Source of the DNA: Pseudoscleropodium purum
Taxonomy: Eukaryota; Streptophyta; Bryopsida; Hypnales; Brachytheciaceae
Assembly (NCBI GenBank): GCA_963969395.1
Contig: OZ017803.1
Location: 6,572,001 to 6,636,000, forward strand
Reading direction: 5' to 3'
Length of the DNA stretch: 64,000 bases
Positions within the stretch are counted from its first letter, which is position 1, and every line of letters begins with the position of its first letter. The notes beneath the pieces were generated by a model. The model was not told where the DNA came from, did not search any database, and saw only the letters and a program-made list of their open reading frames with translations. Position numbers and translations under genes: made by a program. This document shows, in pieces, positions 11,377 to 25,253 of the stretch.

Positions 11377-14300
11377 AAGTTGACCTATAAGTGACACTTT
11401 AAGCAATTCTACATATGATAGAACTTCTAATAAACCTCACTCTCTAAAGTAAGAAACAATCTTGGTTTGAACAACATACAGAATGTAGTAAGTGGCAATT
11501 GTAAAGCCGCAGTAAATCACAGCTACCCATCTACAAAAATAAGTGAAAACTAGAACATGTATTTAACCTAGATCCAACGTGTCCAATGCTATTTGTTTGT
11601 ACAATATAGTATTAAAAATCACTATGAATTCATTAATGCAATGACCACAAACTTTATCAATGCAATGATCCTTCTTGATTGTATTAACTTCTCAAATTTA
11701 ATATATCAGATTGGTATCTATCCTTTTGCTTTATGGTTCTATTGTACTTTGAGGTAGAATCAACAAGGGAGATTATTTTTGACACATTGGCAATGGAAAA
11801 TCATGAATATAATCCCCTAAAAGATTAGATCTGTTTCAAAATGGACAAACATCATATTTGAGCAAAATTTGACTTTTTAAATTGTGTTCAAATTCCAATC
11901 ATATATTTCTAGTATTTGATATTATTGGTATTCTATCATTGTAAAAAATTCAATTTTAAAAAAAAAATGGTCATTTAAAAAAAAAATTATAGCACAAATT
12001 GAAAATAAATGAGTCAAGATAGCAAAAACTATCCAATTAATTTGTTTATTTAAAAAAAGATGCAAGTAGCAATGGAGATTGGTTAGAAGAATTATCAATC
12101 GATTATTTTATATTATATATCCAAAACATCCTTGCCAATGTCCCTAATGGATGCTTCTACCATAGCTTTTATTTACTATGGGTGAACAATTGAGTTACGT
12201 TGCAAAATACCTTATTTTGTGCTTGTGTTCTTGATTGATTTGTTCTTTATAAACTATTATCAAATGTCTCATTGATCAAAGTCCACCTAAAACTTTGGGT
12301 GTTAAACGGAGCTAAAGTAAGGGTTATCATATACTTAAAAAATTGTTGTAACTTGGTATTAACATATACAAGTTTGCTAATTTTTGAGCCTAGATTTGCA
12401 AGCCTAGATTCCAAGAGCCTCAAATTTAGATTTAGGGGCAGTTGCATGAAAGGATGTCCATTTTTTTTGTCACATTTGGCTAAAAATAGACTTTCTGCAG
12501 TGTAGTACTATGAGTACTATGAAAACTATGAAATAGAACAATCTCAACTGTTGATCAAAAAAATCGATGGCTAAAAAACTATTTCGAATACTATGAGTAC
12601 TACAAAGTACTGAAATATTATTGTTTGAAAAAAAACCTAAATTGTCATAGAAAATGGATACAATGAGGTTTTAATTAATAATAAATAAAAAATCATGATA
12701 AAAAAAATTTGAAAATTGGCCATTTCTTAGAACTTTATGGTAATCACATTTCACCTACAAAATTAAGCCTAAATCATATTCACTCTTCGAAACTGCGCAC
12801 GTAAGGGACCTTTGTTTACATGCATATGGATGCCATAAAATAATGTTTTTTTTGGGTTTTTTGGGTGGGCACATAAATCTCTAGTGTGGAAATATTCTAC
12901 ACAAATTTAGCTCTACATCATTAATTATAGGCACTCCACAATATTAAAAACCCTTGATATGCAAAGTGTGACAAATTAGCTAAATTAGAATTTAATTATA
13001 AAACGATTTTTGGAAATTTTTGAAAAATAAGAATTATCTTCATCAACAAGTGGGTCATCTTCAGTAAAAAATTTCAAATACATGGCCTTTGTTCTCTAAA
13101 AGCTATGGCCAAAATAAACTACGCAACTCGAAGTGTGACGGAAAATAGTACCACCCTTTCTTACAACTACCCTTAGGTATTTGAGAAATTTGGGTGAAGT
13201 GACCTATAACCATGTATCTAAATTTTGAACAAGTCAAATTTTCAAAACTATGAACCAACTTTGTAAAATCAATGTTTACATTTGGCACACCATACACACA
13301 CAAATACATATAAGCCTTGGATTTGAATTGGAACAAATAAATTGATCAAGAGCATTTTAAGAGCAAAAAATTTGAAAATGGAGATGGAATGAAATGAAGT
13401 GTGGCCAATGCCCTTTATGTCTCACTATGTAATTTGTAGATGGAAAATGTTATACAATGTGAAATAACCCAGAGCAAATTTGATACGTATGGAGATTTAC
13501 AACTCCAAAAATTCTAGCAAAAGAATTAGAAATGATACCTCTATCATCCTTTGAAGAATCCTTATTGCTCTTGGTAAGATAGATCTATGTATTTCATCAT
13601 CATAGGATCATAAAACCTAGTATGGGGAGATAGGGAGTTTTTGAAATGAGATGCAAATGCATTCGCCAACAACTTTGCATACGATCAAAACCAAAATGAC
13701 TTTATTAAGGCTTGGAGAAAATGAAGGTTGCAAAAAGAGCAGGAAATGGATAGGGGATTTAGTATTGAATTGCAAAAGCAACAAATATAGAAAAATTAAG
13801 GTCAAAAATTTTTGCCATGGAAAACACAAATCTAGCATGAACCATTTGTGTAAACCAAAAACAACATTGTAAACAAATCTACTTCTATCTTCAATACAAA
13901 TGAATCATAACAAATTTATTTGATACAAAAGGAACATGACATTTCCTAAAACAATTGTTATTCACGATTGCTCAACTATTAGATGGGCAATGCATGACTT
14001 GAAGAAAATAATGAAGAAAATTCTTAATAACCCCAATTACATGCCAATTTTTCTTTTCTCCGTCCTAGAGCACTTACTTCCAATTTTGATTTTGGAAAAA
14101 ATGATCAAGCACAAATATAAGAAGCATATATGTTAGAAGACCCAATCAAGATACCAATCATTGCAATAACAAAAAGCATGTGTACCGTCAAAAATAGATA
14201 GAGTTTAGTTGCAAGTCCAAAGGAGCTTTGACCTTAGGCAAGATAGCAAATAATGTTCTAGTCTCATCATTGCCTAAGACTATAACAAATACTAAAGTTT

Positions 14301-16127
14301 GAAGTACCAATGTGATGGTAGATGAGTGGTTCAAGTAAAGACTTACAAGTTAGATTATCTACTTTGCAATGAAGAATGGAAGCCCTTGATGCATCTATAA
14401 TGCAAGCTTATCTTCATTCCTAGATGTCAATGGAAACCTCATAGCCTCATTGGAATGAAAACTCTAGTTTCACCTCTTAAACTAGTGAACTTTGTCATGA
14501 ATATTAGCAATGAGTCAACAACTTTTCTAGGATCAAAAAACATTTGGATGTCTTAGTTGACGTCTTGGTTAATGTCTCAAAAGACATCTTGATGTCTCAG
14601 TTGATGTTTTAATTGAAGTCAATTTAAAAAAAATTCCCATATGGTGTCAAAGTGTGCTAATGTCATCCTCTTGGGATGCCACATCATGTGCCATTTTTAT
14701 TCATTTATTGGCAAAAAAAACTACTATGTGGCTACCATTACCTTGTTTTTTCACATTTAGTCAATGTTTTACCTTAGCCCTAATAAGTTCTACAAATTTA
14801 TCCATAGTCAAACCATAAACCCTTGTTGACATGGCACTATCATATTTTTTTGGATGTCAAAAAAAACATGATGATGTTTTATTAGATGTTTCACTAAACA
14901 TATTTCATTTTTCTAATATAACATTGTTTTTCCACTAACATCCATACATTTCCTAATACATCCAAGACAATTCTACCACCCACTACCTTAAATCTCTAAT
15001 GTCTTCCTATTCACAAAAACATACCAAGTTTATGATTTGATGTTTTAAAAATGTGGGTTTCTTAAGTGTGTGCTACACTTCATATTAGAATATATGTTGT
15101 GAGCGCTTTTTTACCTACCTTTGGTAAACAAGCAAACATAACTAAGTTCTTGGTTTTTGAATTTCTATCCTATGGATGTTCTAACGTCGGTTCATTGTGC
15201 CTTCCAAGTAATGGATCTTCTCTAAAATTCCTACTCTGATGATCTTATGGGATTTCCTTACTTCTTAATTGACTCCTAGGAATGTCTAAGTGTTGGTTGG
15301 TAATGTCTACTTGAATCCCCTTCTGATTTCAAGGTTCTAAGTTCTTAATAGATGATTTACTATTTTGAAAAATTTGATTGTTTTTTCTTGTATATCTCAG
15401 TTCACCATTTCCATATTGATAAAAAACTCTAAATTTGGACCTTCCTAGCGAAAGTTATAAAGGGATGAAGTTTAACCATTAATTGGTACTTCAAACTTCA
15501 TTTATAGTTTTCCACTAACCTAGAATTCAAATTGACTTTCCTTTTTTACTTCCTTTCCTTTTACCCTCTTTAAGTTTCCATTCTTGTTCCCTTTGAATGA
15601 AATGGCTAGTTTTCATCTAAAAATGATTCCTAACTTCATCCGCTGATATCTTTGTCAGTTTATCATGGAATTCTAAGTGTAATATAGTTTTGGAAACCTC
15701 TAGACACGACCTATGCTATAAGATAACTGAATTTAGGAAAAAAAATAATCTTGGAACTCTAACTTGTCTTTGAACTTTCGGCTATGTATTAAAACTACTT
15801 GTTTTCAAAAACTCAATGAAAAAGGAGAATTAAACTACTTACCTCGAGAGTGGGATCATTGTAGAGATTAGGGTATGGTTTTTGATGTCCTTAATCATTT
15901 TCCATCTTTTTCCCTCCTATGGTAATTTTTCCTATGGCTTGAAAGTAGCGCTTAATTACAAAGTTTCAAGGACTCCTAAGACTACTCTATCTTTCCTTTA
16001 TCCTTGATTTCTTTCCCTTGGGCACTATTTGAGCTCCATTATTGTATTCCAAGAGTTGACTTGGAAGCGTATACAATAATGTTAAACAATAATTTGCTTC
16101 TTGACTTCTACCTTATCGGTCAACTAT
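11377..16127. other. Intergenic, AT-rich, no gene recognised
   Basis: Very AT-rich with short ORFs only. Around 14550-14900 the words GATGTCT, GATGTTT and their variants recur in a loose, low-complexity way. Nothing in six frames resembles a known protein family. Confidence 0.55.
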
Positions 16128-16526
16128 TATCTCACCACTCTTTCTTGTCAACTATACGTTTAGCAAGTTCAGCAAGTAAAAAAGGAGAGAAAGAGAAGTG
16201 GCGGTGGATTTAAGTACCCAACACATGGCCGACAGTTCCCGGTGGAGAACGGGTAGATGACCATTCCCCTAATGGTCTCCTAGTTTTTTAGACTGAAAGT
16301 CTAGAATATAGGTTTAGGGAATCTGGTACTTTTCCAAATTCCGGATTTGTATTGGATTTGTTTTTGTAACGTTACTAACAATTTTAGCAATCCCCAAACT
16401 GACTATTTCTATTATAGTCGTAGTGTAGTGGAAATCTCCAGAGGTTACCAAAAAAATTGAAATTACAAGTCTATCTAATTCTAATTCTACACTAACTTAT
16501 TCGGTTTGAGTTTTTGTGCTCCTACA
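16128..16526 (-). mobile_element. Long-TIR transposon copy D, 5' TIR fragment
   Basis: This block matches 22380-22800 (the 5' end of copy C) in the same orientation. It covers a short internal part from about 16128 and the terminal repeat at 16203-16526. The terminus read inward starts TGTAGGAGCACAAAAACTCA. Similarity stops before about 16120, so the copy is truncated. It directly abuts the inner TIR part of copy B at 16527. Confidence 0.65.
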
Positions 16527-19500
16527 TACCCATTCTCCACCAGGAACTATCAGTTGTGTACCAAGTACTTAAACCCACCACCATTTTTCTTTCTCTCCCT
16601 CTCTACTTGTTGAATTTGATGAACATACAGTTGAGAGAAAGAGTGGTGAGATAGCAATCAAGATAGGAAGAAGATGGAAGAATTAGTACTGGATTAGTTT
16701 ATTAGTTATCGGTGATTCATAGCAGCGCTTGCTGATCCGGTTGCACAAAAGTCTGGAGTTGTAGCCCGGATGGTTTGTCCGGTTATCCCTTTCGATCCGG
16801 ATCAACGAGCATAGTTAGAGGAGGACCTCATGTATATTGGGTATGTCGGATTGTTAAATAGGCCGTAGAGTATGAAGAACGAGGAGATGATTCAGGAATT
16901 CATTTACGGAGTTCTGAATCGGTATGAATTGATAGTGAGAGGTCAACCCGTAGCTTGGACAGAAGACATCTGGATAGATGTCTATTTGTTTAAAGAAAAT
17001 GGACTCGAACCAGCTGAAAGAACGGACAAGTACGTAGCCAGAAAGTTCTAGAGTTGAGCCCATTCAAAGGAGGGTTTTGCCATCTGTGACTATAAAAATA
17101 AGAGGCATAGACGGGTACTGAATTTTCTAATTCCAATTTTGTATCTGAAAAAGCCTACCCGGATTATAGTCATAGTGGCCAACACCATTTTTGGAGCTTT
17201 CGAGGACCGGATTGTTCATTGGCGGAGAGTGATTCAAAGAGTAGTGGGCAAGTTAACAGAGCATGTGGGCCGGATGAAGAACAACCCTATCACGTCGTAT
17301 CTGTTCCACCTCTATTACCACAAAGAGGTCTTAAGTGCCGAGGAGACGATTGAGTACAATACCGGAGTCGAGATCCTGAAGTACGGCCTCATGGAAGAGC
17401 TGGAGAAGGAGGAGAAGGAATCCGAAGAAGAAGAGCAACCAGAAAAGGAAGAAAAAGTAGTGGACTGGGAACAAAGAAAGTCCACAAATGTGGCGGTATG
17501 GGGGAAGGCTCCAACATCGGAATGGGAGGAATCAATTCCAGATCTAGAACATCCCCAAGAGCTGGAGTTCATCGAGGTTGGAATCTAGTGGATGTAGTAG
17601 GCCAAATAGATGTATGGCGACTTGGAGGATCACGTGCTTTTTATCGCAGGCAAACTCCAAGTTGAGTCGGACCAAATTTTAGAGGAGATCTGGAAACGTC
17701 CAAATCCGGAAGAGTTCCAACAAAAGTAGGAACAAATCCGAAAGTTAGAGGAAGAACGGGATAGTTTGAAGTCCCAACTAGAGTGGATGGAAGGGGAGCT
17801 GATTAGCTGAATGCGGCAAGACGGAAGGAGACGGAGGCTCTACAACTCGTCCACAACCTCAAAGAACTCGTCATGGTTCTAGAGCATACGTGATCCGAGT
17901 TGACTTCTACACTGCTTGATTAGAGAAAGATTGACACATGACCGAATCTAGAATGGTAAAGATCTTGGTCGACTTCGAAGCCTAGATAGAAAATGTTTTG
18001 AAGGACATGCGGAAGTTGCTATGGTACTTAGATCCGGAACGAACCATCAACTTAGAAAGGTTTCCTAAAGTCTCAAGGAGCATATTCCAAGAAACTCCAG
18101 CTCGATAGACTCTGATCTTGTAGATTTCTAGTGGTCCGATTCAGCCACAATTAGAGGGACTGAAGTCTATCCTCACTCTAGTTGCGGGACCCTTAGAAAG
18201 CCAAGTACGGATTCCATCAAAACCAGTGGTATCTAAGCCGAAGAAAGGGGCAAGTGAAAAGTTTGTTCCGGTAGAGCAAGGGTTTTCCGCCCTAATTTTC
18301 CCACCATTTGGGAAAGTCACGACCGGAAAGTTTATGGTACCCAGATTAATGGTTCGCGGCAAGCTTGACACATGGATTGGAGTAATGACAAATCTAGCTT
18401 GGTCTCATGTGCAAGATTTTTTCCATATACAACAATCGATGTCGAAACAGGATCGTGCTAAGATTGAATTGAGTGAGTCGCCGCAAGCCAAGGATCCAAA
18501 GATTTAGAAGATTGAGGAGTCAGAAGAGGAGGTGTTGAAGTCTGAATTTAAGGAAGAGACAGAATTTGAAGAGATGGAATTTGAAGACTTACATCCCAAG
18601 GTTTCACGTAAGCTCAAACTCATTCATCAGCAAAGAGTACACTGGTGAAGGTTTCGGTGAAGACTATGGGCAGTCAAAGTGGGAGCAACTTGAAGAAAGC
18701 ACGATAGGGTAGATAGATAGTAGGTAGTGGGGTAGGATTTTTCATTCTAGAATTGGATTTCCAAGCGTGGGCTCCGGATTCTTTTAGAGGTTCCGGATTT
18801 GTAGGGATAGTTGGGTAGTGAATGTTCTGTATATTCTGGGTTGTTCAATAATTGGTTTCCTTGATTTTTGGGGTGCCTTTTTGGCATTTTAGGCGTTGAC
18901 TTTGGTTTTGATTTTTAAAAGCGGGCAAGTTTGTTGCCCTCTCATTCCATCCTCGCAATTATTTTGTTGTATTCCATTCCCTTCTTGAATTTGAGTCATT
19001 TGGTGAATCTTCTGGCTCCAATAGTGTATCCGGATTGTGTTGGTTTGTTGTTTGAATGTTGAAGATGTGAGAAGGGCGGATGAAGAAAAATTCAGATTTT
19101 GGATAACTTGATTGGATTAAGGGAGTACTATTGTAGTGATGTTAGATACGAGATGAAAGAGTTGCACATGGTACCTTTGAACTACCAAAATGGTAATCTA
19201 GTTTTTAGTGAAGAATGGTGTGAGTGCAAATCCGGAATTGAAAACAATTTTGTACGAAGATTAGCGACCTTTAGAGGAAACTCCCACTCACCAGAAGGTC
19301 TACCAACTTTACGATCCGTCTTACACCTAGAAAGATTACTCCCTTATCAGTTTTGGGTGCCTGAGATCTGTCATTGTAGTAAGGAGGAGTGAACGCAATC
19401 TTGAGTGATCTGCAATCTGGATCAGCCATCCGGAATGTTGTGAGGATCCGAATCTACCTTCAGTGCTACAACATCTTCAATACTTGGGTGTTTTCTTGTT

Positions 19501-19838
19501 TGTTTGTTTTTGTCTACTTAGTGAATAGACTAGAGTAGTGAAGTCCTTACCCCTCGAAAGATCAATAGCGGCCCCTCTAATGGTAAAATAGAGGAATTGA
19601 AAACCATTTTGTTAAGGGATGAAATCGGAAAAACTGGATGATATCGGATCTGGAATGGAATCTAAATAGTAGTGATTCCAAAAAAGAGAGTGAAAGAGAG
19701 TAGTCGGACGAGGAGAGAATGATCATCTGGATATTGAAGTTTGGAAAAGCATCTAGAATTCCTTGGGACGATAATTCATGTCATCTTACCACATTTTCGT
19801 GTGTAAAGATACTTACGCCTAGACTGCGTGTGTGATAG
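16527..19838 (+). mobile_element. Long-TIR transposon copy B, nearly full internal region
   Basis: The copy begins inside its own 5' TIR; 16527-16620 is the reverse complement of the inner part of the 3' TIR seen at 753-805. It then runs through a decayed coding region (about 16719-18710) and a 3' non-coding part (18760-19838) that matches 1-745 of copy A. It ends near GCCTAGACTGCG without a 3' TIR, at the junction with copy C. No transposase or reverse transcriptase motif is recognisable. Confidence 0.7.
16719..18710 (+). pseudogene. Decayed ORF of long-TIR element, copy B
   Basis: The translation resembles the opposite-strand ORF of copy C over its whole length but is cut by several in-frame stops. 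The longest open piece is 17139-17588 (149 aa), containing TSYLFHLYYHKEVLSAEETI and a Glu/Lys-rich stretch. A second piece at 18226-18507 contains KIELSESPQAKD, followed after a stop by IEESEEEVLKSEF. The ancestral product appears to be an uncharacterised protein of about 650 residues with an acidic middle and a basic end. I recognise no domain, no DDE triad and no zinc knuckle, and I assign no function. Confidence 0.55.
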
Positions 19839-19844
19839 CAGTTG

Positions 19845-21544
19845 CTAATCTCCGCACAAATCTGTTTCAAATTCCAGATGTACACTTATACCACTCTTCA
19901 CTAAAAACTGGATTACTGTTACTAGAAATCTAGATTCCTCTTCACCCATCCTTTTCACATCTCAACACTCCAAACAACAAACCATCACAATCTGGATACA
20001 TTGTTGGAGCCAGAATGTTCACTAAGTGACTCAAATTAAAAAAGAGAATGAAATACACAAAATAATCACTAGGGTGGAATAAGAAGGCAACAAACTTGCT
20101 TGCCCTTGAAAACCAAAACCAAAACCAAAGTCAACGTCTAAAAAGCCAAAAAGGCACCCCAAAAATCAAGGCAACCAATTAGTGAACAACCCAAGATATC
20201 CGGAACATTCACTACCCAACTGTCCCTACAAATTTGGAACCCCTAAAAGAATTCGGAGCTTTGGCCCATGCTTGGAAATCCTATTCCAAAATGAAAAATC
20301 CTACCCCACTACCTACTATCTATCTACCCTACCGTGCTTTCTTCGAGCTTCTTCCACTTTGACTACCTAGAGTCTTCACCGAAGCCTTCACCAATGTACT
20401 TTTTGCTAATGACCGAGTTTGAGGCTTACATGAAACCTTGGGATGTAAGTCCTTAAATTCTGTCTCTTCTTCAAATTCGGACTTCAACACCTCCTCTTCC
20501 GACTCTTCAATCTCCAAATTGTTGGCTTGCGGCGACTCACTTAGTTTAATCTCAACATGATCCCGCTTTGGTGTCAATTGTTGCATATGCAAAAATTTTT
20601 ATAGATGAAATTGGGCCGAATTCGTCATTACTCTAATTCGTGCATCGAGGTTGCCGCGAATGGCCAATCCGGGTATCATGAACTTTCTGGCCATGATTTT
20701 TCTAAGTAGTGGAAGAATTTGGACAGAAACTCTTTATTTTGTCAGAATAGACTTTTTACTTGCTCCTTTCTTTGACTCAAGTACTGCTAGTCCTAATGGA
20801 GTCTATGCTTGATTGCTTAATGGACCTACAAATAAAATGAGGATAGACTTTAGCCCATCCGATTGTGGCTAAATCGGACCACTAGAAGCCTATTGAATTA
20901 GAGTTTGTCGAACAAGAGTATCACTATATATGCTCTTGGGGACTTCCGGAAACCCTTCTAAATCGATGGCCCGTTTCGGATCTAGGTATCTAAGCAACTT
21001 GCGCATGTCCTTCAAAACAATTTCCATTCGGGCTTCGAAGTCAATTAGAATCTTTACCATCCTCAATCTAGTCATGTGCCCTTCCTTCTCTAACCAGGTA
21101 GTATAGAAATCAACTAAGTTCACCATATGCTCTGGAACCATGATAAATTCCTTGAGGTCGTGGACAAGTCAAAAAGCCTTCGTCTCCTTCCGTCTCGTTG
21201 CATTCATCTCCCCCTTCGTCCGCTCTAGTTGGAATTTGAGGCTATCCCTTTCTTCCTCCAACTTCTGAATCTATTCCTCCTTTTGTTAGAATTCTTCTGG
21301 ATTCGGATGCTTTTGGATCTCTTCCAAAATCTGGTCCAATTCTATTTTGAGTTATCCCACAATAAGGAGCACGTGATCTTCCAGGTCGCCATACATCTGT
21401 TTGGTCTACTGCATCGATTGGATTCCAACTTCGAAGAAATCCAAGTCTTCAGGATATTTTGGATTCAGAATCAGCTCATCCCTTTCTAGTGTTGGCGCCT
21501 TTCCTCATGCAGCCAGATCTATGGACTTCTTTCATTTCCAATCC

Positions 21545-21575
<31 letters not shown>

Positions 21576-22800
21576 CTAGTTGCCCTTCTTCTTCATATTC
21601 CTTCTCCTCTTTCTCCAACTCATCCATGAGGCCGTACTTCAGAATTTCGACTCTGATGTTGTACTGAATCATCTCCACGGCACTTAGGACCTCCTTATGG
21701 TGATAGAGATGGAACAGATATAGGGTGATAGGGCTATATTTAGCGCAACCCATGTGATCTGCTAATTTGCCCATTACTCCCTAAAATCACTCTCTTCCAA
21801 TAGACAATCCGACCTTTTAAAGCCCCAGATACTAAAAAGCCTATCCAATAGTTTTCTAATGGTGTTAGCTATTGTGACCGTAACCCGGATAGGCTTTTCT
21901 GGATACAAGATCGGAATCAAGAAGTCTAGTATCCTTCTATGCCTCTTGTTTTTGTAGTCACTCATAGCAAAACCCTCCTTTGAAAGGGCTTGATTCTAAA
22001 ACTTTTTGGCTACGTATTTATCCGTTCTTTTGACTAATCCAAGTCCGTTCTTTTTAAACGAATAGACATCCACCCAAATGTCTTTCGTTCAAGCTACGGG
22101 TCGACCTCTCACTATCAACTTGTATTGGTTCGAAACTCCGTAAACGAGTTCCTAGATCATCTCTTCATTCTTCATGCTCCACGGCCTATCTAACAATTCG
22201 ACACACCTGATACACATGAGATCCTCTTCTAACTGCGCTTGGTGAGCCGGATCGGAAGGGATAATTGGACAAACCATCCGAGCTACAATCCTAAACTTTC
22301 GTGTAGCCAGATCGGCAGTTGCCGCCATGAATCACCAACAACCAACATTCTAATCCGGTTTACACGATACTGATCTTTCCGTCATCTCTCTATCCCCAGT
22401 CATTAACTCACCACTCTTTTTCTCAACTATATGTTCACAAAATTCAACAAGCAAAAAGGGAGAGAAAGAGAAGTGGCGATGGATTTAAGTACCCGACACG
22501 CGGCCGACAGTTTCCCGGTAGAGAACAAGTAGAAGACCGTTCCCCTTATGGTACCTTAGTTTTCTAGACTAGAAGTCTAGAACGTAGGTTTTAAGAATCC
22601 GGTGCTTTTCCAAATCCCGGATCCATATCGGATTTGTTTCCGTAATGTTAATGGTTCTAGCAATCTAGAAACTAACTATTTCTATCATAGTCTTAGTGTA
22701 GCAAAAATCTCTAGGAGTTACCAAAAAAAATAAAAATTACAAATCTATCTAAACTTATCCTAGACTAATTTCATCCAATTTGAGTTTCCGTACTCCTACA
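19845..22800 (-). mobile_element. Long-TIR transposon copy C (reverse orientation)
   Basis: On the minus strand the copy starts at 22800 with TGTAGGAGTACGGAAACTCA. It has a terminal repeat to about 22479, then a coding-like region (22330 down to 20331) and a 3' part that stops near 19845, inside the stretch equivalent to base 180 of copy A. It meets copy B tail to tail. Divergence from B is substantial, with many substitutions and stops, so neither insertion is recent. Confidence 0.7.
20331..22330 (-). pseudogene. Decayed ORF of long-TIR element, copy C
   Basis: Reading starts at the ATG near 22328 (MAATADLATRKFRIVARMVC). It shows PWSMKNEEMI, then an in-frame stop, YKNKRHRRILDFLIPI, YLFHLYHHKEVLSAVEMI, and a Glu-only tract encoded by a TTC/TCT microsatellite on the + strand at 21540-21580. 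The final open piece (20592-20329) ends in GSQSGRSSKKAR and a stop. Pieces in the same order occur in copy B. Several stops and frame changes show it is dead. Function is unknown. Confidence 0.55.
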
Positions 22801-24167
22801 TATTGACTTGGGCCACAATGATAAACCACCACTTTTTTTCATCTCCATAATAAATTGTTCCTCAACAATGGCACTATATCTTTCATCTTGATAATCTCCA
22901 CAATTAAAATTTGAACAATTAATTTTGCTCCAAACTATCCTATTTCAATGTCTCAATATAAGATCTCACCTTTGATTGCTTTCTCTCAACTAAATTCTAC
23001 TACAAATCAACAAATGTCTAATTTTCTTTCAAGAGAATGTTTGTAACTTTTAATGACACCTAAGTTTTTTTCCAACTCTTCATACTCAATGAGGCCTATA
23101 GAAATTCCAATATGTTGCTCTCAAAAAAAGAAGTGCAACAATGAGCTCAAAGAATATATTGTAAGCTTACTAGACCCTACAAAAATGCCAATAGTTTGCT
23201 CACAAAGAAACAATGTAAAAGTAAGTTCAAAAAAATATTGTTAATCAATTACAAAATTTAAATCATGCAAACAATCTAGATCAATATACATGGAAAATTA
23301 GAACATATACATCTAAAAATCCACCTACATCTTGTTTTTGACTACTACCTTTGTAGCTCTCTCAAATTCTACTTGGGATTATATTACCTTCTCTATATAT
23401 TTTTTGAATTTAGTGATTATGTATTCAAATTTGAATTCATATGATGAATCAATCAAGTAATGAATTGAATTTTTTTTTTATCACACATGCATTGATTATG
23501 GCATGTTACAACACAAGACGCCACATTGTAGCTTTAGAAGAGGACAAGGAGATTTTCAAAGCCTTTTTTCCACCTAAAGGGAGACCACTCCATTGGTGGT
23601 GACAACTTCAATTACAAAACCGCCTTTGGTGGTTGTAGCCTCATAAGATCCGGACATCATGATCGTGGTGCCTCACAAGTTTACTTAGAACAATAGAATT
23701 AGTAAGTGAGTTGGTTTGACTTCTCATAACAAACAACAACTCATCTTCTTTGATGTTATACATAAATCTTCAATCTTCAAAGCAAGTAACAAAAAGTAGC
23801 TCCAAATGGATTCAAATCAATACGAGAGGGTGGTCAATGATGATTTAAACTTTGTAACGCCAATGCATGATTTTCAAGATTAGTATAGAAATGAATAATG
23901 AACATTTCAAATCAAGTCCCTAAGTGATAGTTCTTGTCTCTTCACATTTAATTTTAGAAGGACATAGTCTTGGGTGATTCAATTTAAACCAATAGGTGCA
24001 TTATTTGTTTCTAAAGTAACAACTTTGAATGTCAATTATTGAACACTTTTAATCTTCATAGTGTAATAAAATCAAGTAGTTTCATTATTAATTCAATGCA
24101 CTATTTCTAAAAAAGCAAGACCTATCACCGAGCTATAATGCCCCAAATGATCCTATTATTGAACCAA
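22801..24167. other. Intergenic, AT-rich, no gene recognised
   Basis: Only short ORFs; 23053-23244 contains CCSQKKKCNN and VCSQRNN, a short internal repetition, with no recognised family. Confidence 0.5.
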
Positions 24168-25158
24168 TTAAACCCTAAAGTTCCTTGACTATATTTTCAC
24201 CAAAAACGCTCCCAAATTGCAACTGCTCTACACAAGTGAAAAAATGTCCAAAATGGTTTCAATTCTTTGGATTCATTTTTCAAGGCAAGTTTTCTACATG
24301 CTTAAAAAATTTCAAATCGTTTGGAATCGTACAACATATAGGAAAAAAATAGTAAATAGAAAGAAGTAGAAAATGAATCAAAATACTAAATTGTTAATAA
24401 TTTAGTTATAGAATTGAAAAATGTCATTCTCAATGGTCGAAATGTTGTAATAAGCAATCTACATCCTATGGTTTTATTTTTTTCCAAAAATATTGAAAAT
24501 TGAGTTAAATAAAAAACTTCAAAGTTTATTTTAAAGTAGAAAAATCCATAACTGCCTGCAAACTAAAATTCCTCAGAGCTTTCATTTCATTGATTAAAAT
24601 AGAATGATTCAAAGCTTTCTACGTATATATAAATGTAGAGAACCTATTTCAAATTTTTATTTATGAAAAAATTGATTTTTTTTAGTTGCCTAAGTTGAGA
24701 AACAAACAACATTTTCCATCTATTAGGAAAAATCTGAGTCATTGAAAGGGCTATTAAGCTCTTATATTTTGGCCCCGATGGTGCAAGTACAAAAAAAATA
24801 ATGAAAAAAATAGTAAAACTTGATGTGGTGCTGATGTGATGTTGACATGGAGCTAGTCATGCCACATCAAATGCTTTCATTAAAAAATAATAAAAGATAA
24901 AAAATAATTTTATTTCCTCTTTAATTGCAAGGGAGGTTGTTTCAAAACTCGCAACCCTCCCGTGACCTAAAATTTTTCCTAATGCATAATTTTTCACTTG
25001 TATACTCAAATGAAATGAAATTTAGTACTCATAGAAGACATTCCTAGTCTACACTATATAAAAAAAATTCAGCCTAAAGAAGTCAAATCTCCACTCATAT
25101 GTACCTACCTCCAAAAGTAATGTTGCCAAAAATATACAGTTGGTCCTTTAGGAGTTAA
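24168..25158 (+). mobile_element. TTAA-bounded non-coding repeat, copy 2
   Basis: The left end reads TTAAACCCTAAAGTTCCTTG and the right end reads GGTCCTTTAGGAGTTAA, so the termini are inverted copies of roughly TTAACCCCTAAAG. The interior matches copies 1, 3 and 4, for example GAAAATGAATCAAAATACTA and CAAAGCTTTCTACGTATATA. No ORF is conserved. Confidence 0.75.
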
Positions 25159-25253
25159 TACATTCTTCATTTCTACAATAACCTTGCAAATCATGCACAA
25201 GACTCTTTTAAAATGTCTAAAACTACCTAATACCAATTACCCTTCCGCTTTTG

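Noticed and set aside
17139..17588. Intact 149-aa gene
   Set aside because: It is one open piece of a longer decayed ORF; the same reading in copy C is broken at other places, and both are flanked by stops in the homologous frame.
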